DNA of 18,789 nucleotides from UBA5266 sp002411545 (lineage in GTDB: Bacteria; Bacteroidota; Bacteroidia; Bacteroidales; WCHB1-69), in assembly GCA_028693085.1 (NCBI GenBank), contig JAQUWC010000034.1:1-18789 (forward strand), written 5' to 3'. Of this stretch, positions 15,261 through 18,789 are shown piece by piece (position 1 is the first letter of the stretch; every line of letters begins with the position of its first letter). A model generated the notes under the pieces. It searched no databases. It had not been told where the DNA came from and was given only the letters and a program-made list of their open reading frames with translations. Position numbers and translations under genes: made by a program.

Positions 15261-17354
15261 TTAAAATCTAAATTTCCATTTATTAATAAGTTCTTCTACG
15301 ATAGAAGCGGGAGGTTCGGCATAATGAGAAAACACCATACTAGCGTTGCCTCTACCGGAAGTTAATGTACGTAGGGCTGTAATATATCCAAACATTTCCG
15401 CCATGGGTACTTTGGCATCTATCACTTGGTCGTTCTGACGGGTTGAGATTTCCTCTATTGCCGCTCTTCTTCTATTTAAATCGCCGGTTACATTGCCGGT
15501 ATATTCATTGGCTACCACCACTTCTAATTTCATGATGGGTTCCAATATAGTAGGTTTTGCATTCTTTGCCGCTGCTTTAAAAGCCTTTTGTGCACATATT
15601 TCAAAAGATAATGCATCAGAGTCGACCGGATGAAAAGAACCATCTATTAAGCGCACTTTTAAATTAATGAGGTTGTATCCTAATAGCGGACCGGTTGTCA
15701 TAGCTTTTTGAAATCCTTTTTCAATATAAGGGATATATTCTTTCGGAATATTACCACCTTTTACTTCATTGACAAACTGTAAACCATTAAACGAATCATC
15801 GGCAGGTGAAATTTCTACTTCTATATCGGCAAACTGACCACGACCACCGCTCTGTTTTTTGTGTACTTCCCTATGGTGTACACTTTGAGTAATAGCCTCT
15901 TTATAAGTAACTACAGGATTTCCGTGGTTACATTCAATTTTAAATTCACGTTTTATGCGATCGAGTATAATCTCCAAATGCAATTCGCCCATACCACTTA
16001 TGATAGTCTGACCACTTTCTTCGTCGGTTTTGATTTTCAAAGTAGGATCTTCTTCAGACAACTTAAATAGGGCTGTCGATAACTTTTCAATATCATCCTG
16101 CGTTTTAGGCTCAACAGCCATACTGATAACAGGTTCGGGAAAATGCATCGATTCCAATAAAATCGGATGTTTCTCGTCACAAATGGTATGTCCCGTAATA
16201 ATATTTTTAAAACCTACAGCTACCCCAATATTTCCGCATGCAATTTCTTGTATTGGAATTTGTTTATTGGCATGCATTTCAAAAATACGCGATATTCTTT
16301 CTTTCTTATCGGTAGACGTATTCAACACATAGCTTCCGGAAGCTAGTTTTCCGGAATAAACCCTGAAAAAAGCAACTTTCCCAACAAATGGATCGGTCGA
16401 TATCTTAAAAACCAAAGCTGAGAAAGGCTCGGTATCTAAGGATTTTCGAATTTCTTCTTTCTGTGTATATGGATTTATCCCTTCTACGGGTTTGATATCA
16501 TCGGGTGCAGGCAGATACATAGTTATTGCATTCAAAAGCAATTGGACACCTTTATTCTTAAAGGATGAACCACATAATACAGGTGTGATTTTTAGTGAAA
16601 TAGTTGCTTTACGAATAGCTTGAGTGATGTCTTCAAAACTTATGGAATTAGGATTATTAATGAATTTATCCAATAAGTCTTCGCTTTCTTCAGCAACTCC
16701 TTCTATTAAATGATAACGGGAAGCGTATACCTCTTCTTCAATTTCTTCAGGAATTTCTATTTCTTCGATGATGGTACCATGTGATTGTTCATCCCACATA
16801 TAGGCTTTATTCGACACTAAATCGACGATACCCAGAAATTCATCTTCCGAATAAATGGGATATTGCAAAGGTACGGGTATAGCACCTAATTTAGTTTTGA
16901 TTTGGGATACTGTTTGAAAAAAATCAGCACCTGACCTATCCATTTTATTGACATAACAAATCCGAGGCACTTCATATTTATTGGCTTGTTTCCATACAGC
17001 TTCGGATTGAGGTTCGACACCTCCTACCGCACAAAAAATAGCTACGGCACCATCTAATATGCGCAACGCACGTTCTACTTCAACCGTAAAATCAACATGA
17101 CCCGGAGTATCAATGATATTTATCTTATATTGATTTCCGTCATAATTCCAATGAACGGTTGTAGCTGCTGAATTGATGGTAATGCCTCTTTCCTGCTCTT
17201 GTTCCATAAAATCCATGGTAGCAGTGCCATCATGGACTTCACCTAATTTATAATTCTTACCGGTATAATATAGTATTCTTTCGGTAGTAGTCGTTTTTCC
17301 GGCATCAATATGAGCCATGATTCCGATATTCCTTATGAATGCTATATTATCCAT
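15261..17354 (-). CDS. fusA: Translation elongation factor G
   Basis: EF-G is the GTPase that moves tRNAs and mRNA after each peptide bond. The 697 residues show G1 AHIDAGKT (14-21), switch I RGITI (56-60), G3 DTPGH (82-86) and G4 NKMD (136-139). Domain IV carries GSFHPVDS with His575 at its tip, the residue matching His583 of E. coli, so the catalytic and translocation features are complete. The frame is open to 17453, but that would overlap rpsG; the ATG at 17354 gives MDNIAFIRNIGIMAHIDAGKT, the usual start, 22 bp after rpsG. No tuf gene follows, as expected for this phylum. Confidence 0.98.
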   Translation of the reverse strand: MDNIAFIRNIGIMAHIDAGKTTTTERILYYTGKNYKLGEVHDGTATMDFMEQEQERGITINSAATTVHWNYDGNQYKINIIDTPGHVDFTVEVERALRILDGAVAIFCAVGGVEPQSEAVWKQANKYEVPRICYVNKMDRSGADFFQTVSQIKTKLGAIPVPLQYPIYSEDEFLGIVDLVSNKAYMWDEQSHGTIIEEIEIPEEIEEEVYASRYHLIEGVAEESEDLLDKFINNPNSISFEDITQAIRKATISLKITPVLCGSSFKNKGVQLLLNAITMYLPAPDDIKPVEGINPYTQKEEIRKSLDTEPFSALVFKISTDPFVGKVAFFRVYSGKLASGSYVLNTSTDKKERISRIFEMHANKQIPIQEIACGNIGVAVGFKNIITGHTICDEKHPILLESMHFPEPVISMAVEPKTQDDIEKLSTALFKLSEEDPTLKIKTDEESGQTIISGMGELHLEIILDRIKREFKIECNHGNPVVTYKEAITQSVHHREVHKKQSGGRGQFADIEVEISPADDSFNGLQFVNEVKGGNIPKEYIPYIEKGFQKAMTTGPLLGYNLINLKVRLIDGSFHPVDSDALSFEICAQKAFKAAAKNAKPTILEPIMKLEVVVANEYTGNVTGDLNRRRAAIEEISTRQNDQVIDAKVPMAEMFGYITALRTLTSGRGNASMVFSHYAEPPASIVEELINKWKFRF

Positions 17355-17376
17355 TTCAACGAATTGTATAAATAAA

Positions 17377-17844
17377 TTAAACTCTAAAGTGTGAGAAAGC
17401 TTTGTTTGCTTCAGCCATACGGTGTATGTCTTCTTTGCGTTTAAAAGCAGCACCTTCTTCTTTATAAGCAGCTAAAATCTCAGCAGCTAACTTCTGACTC
17501 ATAGACTTTTCATGACGTTTACGAGCAAAATCAATAAGGTTTTTCATGCCTACGGATTGTTTTCTTTCCGGACGTATTTCCGAAGGAATTTGGAAGGTTG
17601 CTCCACCTATTCTTCTACTCTTAACCTCAACGGAAGGAGTTACATTGGCTAATGCCTGTTTCCATACAGCAATCCCATCATCATTTGCTTTCTCGGCAAC
17701 AATATGTATTGCATCATAAAATATTTTATATGCAACATTCTTCTTACCTTCTAACATAATATTATTCACAAATTTGGTAATTTGTGAATCTTGATATATG
17801 GGGTCGGGTAAGATGATTCTCTTCTTGGGTTTTGTTTTCCTCAT
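17377..17844 (-). CDS. rpsG: 30S ribosomal protein S7
   Basis: S7 starts assembly of the small-subunit head and contacts the E-site tRNA. The 155 residues run from MRKTKPKKRIILPDPIYQDSQITKFVNNIMLEGKKNVAYKIFYDA through NVTPSVEVKSRRIGGATFQIPSEIRPERKQSVGMKNLI to RMAEANKAFSHFRV, a full match to the short S7 form. In E. coli S7 regulates the str operon at the rpsL-rpsG spacer. Here that spacer is 38 bp of almost pure A/T with no clear fold. Confidence 0.98.
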   Translation of the reverse strand: MRKTKPKKRIILPDPIYQDSQITKFVNNIMLEGKKNVAYKIFYDAIHIVAEKANDDGIAVWKQALANVTPSVEVKSRRIGGATFQIPSEIRPERKQSVGMKNLIDFARKRHEKSMSQKLAAEILAAYKEEGAAFKRKEDIHRMAEANKAFSHFRV

Positions 17845-17882
17845 ATTATCTATATCTATTTATATACATTAATATTAATATA

Positions 17883-18263
17883 TTATTTCTTATCTTTTGG
17901 TCGTTTGGTTCCATATTTGGAGCGTCTTTGATGACGACCTTCCACTCCCGAAGTATCCAAAGCTCCACGTATAATGTGATATCTAACGCCCGGAAGGTCT
18001 TTTACTCTACCTCCTCTAATCATAACAAGAGAGTGTTCTTGCAGATTATGCCCTTCGCCTGGGATATATGCATTTACCTCTTTCTGATTAGTAAGTCGAA
18101 TTCTGGCTACTTTCCGCATCGCTGAATTAGGTTTTTTTGGAGTTGTGGTATAAACTCTTACGCAAACACCACGACGTTGTGGACAAGAATCCAATGCCGG
18201 AGATTTGCTCTTATACTTGATTTGAGTCCGTCCTTTTCTTACTAATTGCTGTATTGTAGGCAT
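17883..18263 (-). CDS. rpsL: 30S ribosomal protein S12
   Basis: S12 is at the decoding centre and controls accuracy. The 126 residues start MPTIQQLVRKGRTQIKYKSKSPAL. They keep Lys43-Lys44 in TPKKPNSA (streptomycin-sensitive type) and Asp89 in RVKDLPGVRYH, the residue that is methylthiolated in E. coli. The C-terminus is the usual basic RSKYGTKRPKDKK. It is the first gene of the super-operon. Its ATG lies about 60-65 nt after the expected transcription start from the promoter at 18331-18357, and an AAGGA lies about 13 nt upstream of the ATG. Confidence 0.98.
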   Translation of the reverse strand: MPTIQQLVRKGRTQIKYKSKSPALDSCPQRRGVCVRVYTTTPKKPNSAMRKVARIRLTNQKEVNAYIPGEGHNLQEHSLVMIRGGRVKDLPGVRYHIIRGALDTSGVEGRHQRRSKYGTKRPKDKK

Positions 18264-18662
18264 ATGTGTTTAATTTTTTCCTTATATTTTTTTTATTTAT
18301 AATTCTATAAAACCCCATTTTTTGGGAGTGCAAATATACAACTTTTTATTATTTCAACTATTTGTTACGATGCAATTATTTTAAAAAACTTTTCAACCTA
18401 TCCAGACACTTCACATATGAATCTGATTTGTATCCTTACAGGCAGATATATGTCGCTTATTTTATGATATATATAAATCATATCCCTTCTTTTCTTTTAG
18501 CAAATTTTATAAACTATTAAAGGTATAGTTTTAGAGTTTTCAACATCATTTTTTTATTAAAATGTGAATTTTTATTAAAAACAGCCTATTTTTTTTGGAA
18601 TGAATTAAGCAAATGTTCTCATTTTTTCGTGATAATTTTAGCTACTTTCATGTTTTTTTAAA
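18264..18662 (-). other. Gene-free region upstream of rpsL
   Basis: This 399-bp AT-rich stretch lies between the right repeat and rpsL. It holds the rpsL promoter and leader (18264-18357). Beyond that I see no gene, no tRNA and no riboswitch-like fold. Only two small items stand out: a ten-codon reading frame on the minus strand (18619-18651, MKVAKIITKK) just inside the repeat, and a 6-bp palindrome TATGAT/ATCATA around 18463-18482. Neither is strong enough to annotate as functional. Confidence 0.7.
18331..18357 (-). promoter_or_regulatory. Promoter of the ribosomal super-operon
   Basis: The minus strand carries TTG at 18357-18355, a 16-nt spacer, then TATATTTG (18338-18331) followed by CA. 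This fits the Bacteroidota consensus TTG(n17-23)TAnnTTTG, one base short in the spacer. Transcription should begin around 18320-18326 and give a 60-65 nt leader. The leader opens with a small stem CCCA/TGGG and a run of T (about 18307-18326), too weak for me to call an attenuator. Confidence 0.8.
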
Positions 18663-18708
18663 GGTAGTATCCCAAAATGTGTGTAAATTCTATTTCTTTT
18701 AATTTCTG

Positions 18709-18716
18709 CAAAATTA
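18709..18716 (-). promoter_or_regulatory. Possible -7 box in right repeat, toward rpsL
   Basis: On the minus strand this reads TAATTTTG followed by CA, fitting TAnnTTTG, and it points toward rpsL. A transcript from here would start about 375 bp upstream of the native promoter and read into the super-operon. No good -33 element is visible, so activity is uncertain. Confidence 0.35.
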
Positions 18717-18736
18717 TACATTTTATTTTAATTTAT

Positions 18737-18784
18737 AGAAAAAGGAACGAAGCGAAGGCTTGCCGAAGCGAAGTTCCTTTTTCT
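18737..18784. repeat. Palindrome with CGAAG pentamers, right repeat
   Basis: This is the mirror of the left palindrome. Arms AGAAAAAGGAA (18737-18747) and TTCCTTTTTCT (18774-18784) flank four CGAAG units split two and two around GCTTGC. It is identical in sequence to the left copy. Read on either strand it is a stem bordered by A- and T-tracts, so it could stop outside transcription from entering the region upstream of rpsL. Confidence 0.8.
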
Positions 18785-18789
18785 GTTTT

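Larger units (their letters stand above)
18663..18789 (-). repeat. Right copy of 127-bp flanking inverted repeat
   Basis: This is the reverse-complement partner of 6-132 (125 of 127 bases equal). It points into the super-operon from the upstream side. The window ends within it, so its true outer boundary is unknown. The inner tip, GGTAGTATCCC at 18663-18673, is sharp: 18662 and 133 no longer match. It has no ORF of useful length. A neighbouring insertion sequence or MITE is the likeliest source. Confidence 0.95.

Noticed and set aside
16030..16332. 100-codon plus-strand frame inside fusA
   Set aside because: It is antisense to conserved EF-G sequence and lacks any supporting start context or similarity.
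17355..17453. 33-residue N-terminal extension of EF-G
   Set aside because: It overlaps the end of rpsG in another frame and is unlike any EF-G start; the ATG at 17354 fits the family.
18307..18326. Attenuator in the rpsL leader
   Set aside because: The CCCA/TGGG stem is only four to five pairs with a short T run; too weak to claim as a terminator.

Overview
The window is the complete ribosomal-protein super-operon (str, S10, spc and alpha blocks fused) of a member of the Bacteroidota. It holds 33 genes, all on the minus strand, reading from rpsL at about 18.26 kb down to rplQ at 0.29 kb. Three things support Bacteroidota. The one clear promoter has the phylum's -7 box, TAnnTTTG. The gene order is rpsL-rpsG-fusA-rpsJ with no tuf, then secY-map-infA-rpmJ-rpsM-rpsK-rpsD-rpoA-rplQ. 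The proteins also have the right character: L17 with a long charged tail, and S4, S14 and L36 without their zinc cysteines. The DNA is AT-rich. A Bacteroidales-like host is my guess; I cannot name a species.

Layout in the direction of transcription: a 399-bp gene-free region (18264-18662) carries the rpsL promoter. The str block follows (rpsL, rpsG, fusA), then the S10 block (rpsJ, rplC, rplD, rplW, rplB, rpsS, rplV, rpsC, rplP, rpmC, rpsQ). Next come the spc block (rplN, rplX, rplE, rpsN, rpsH, rplF, rplR, rpsE, rpmD, rplO, secY, map, infA, rpmJ) and the alpha block (rpsM, rpsK, rpsD, rpoA, rplQ). Gaps between genes are 0-44 bp and several genes overlap (rplC/rplD by 10 bp, rplX/rplE and map/infA as TAATG). 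I find no convincing internal promoter or terminator. A 12-bp stem with a U-tract (228-263), 22 bp past rplQ, ends the unit.

Together the genes make the core of both ribosomal subunits, the translocase EF-G, initiation factor IF-1, the protein-export channel SecY, the N-terminal methionine trimming enzyme Map and the alpha subunit of RNA polymerase. All reading frames are intact, with normal lengths and motifs, so the coding part is ordinary.

The unusual part is at the edges. Positions 6-132 and 18663-18789 are a 127-bp inverted repeat matching at 125 of 127 bases, so the whole super-operon sits between two copies of one repeat pointing inward. Each copy has an outer 48-bp hairpin with four CGAAG pentamers in its loop, a Bacteroidota-type -7 box reading inward, and a 23-bp inner tip that resembles an insertion-sequence end. 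Most likely these are the ends of two copies of a dispersed mobile element lying just outside the window, possibly at contig ends. I see no defence system, CRISPR array, tRNA, rRNA or transposase gene inside the window.
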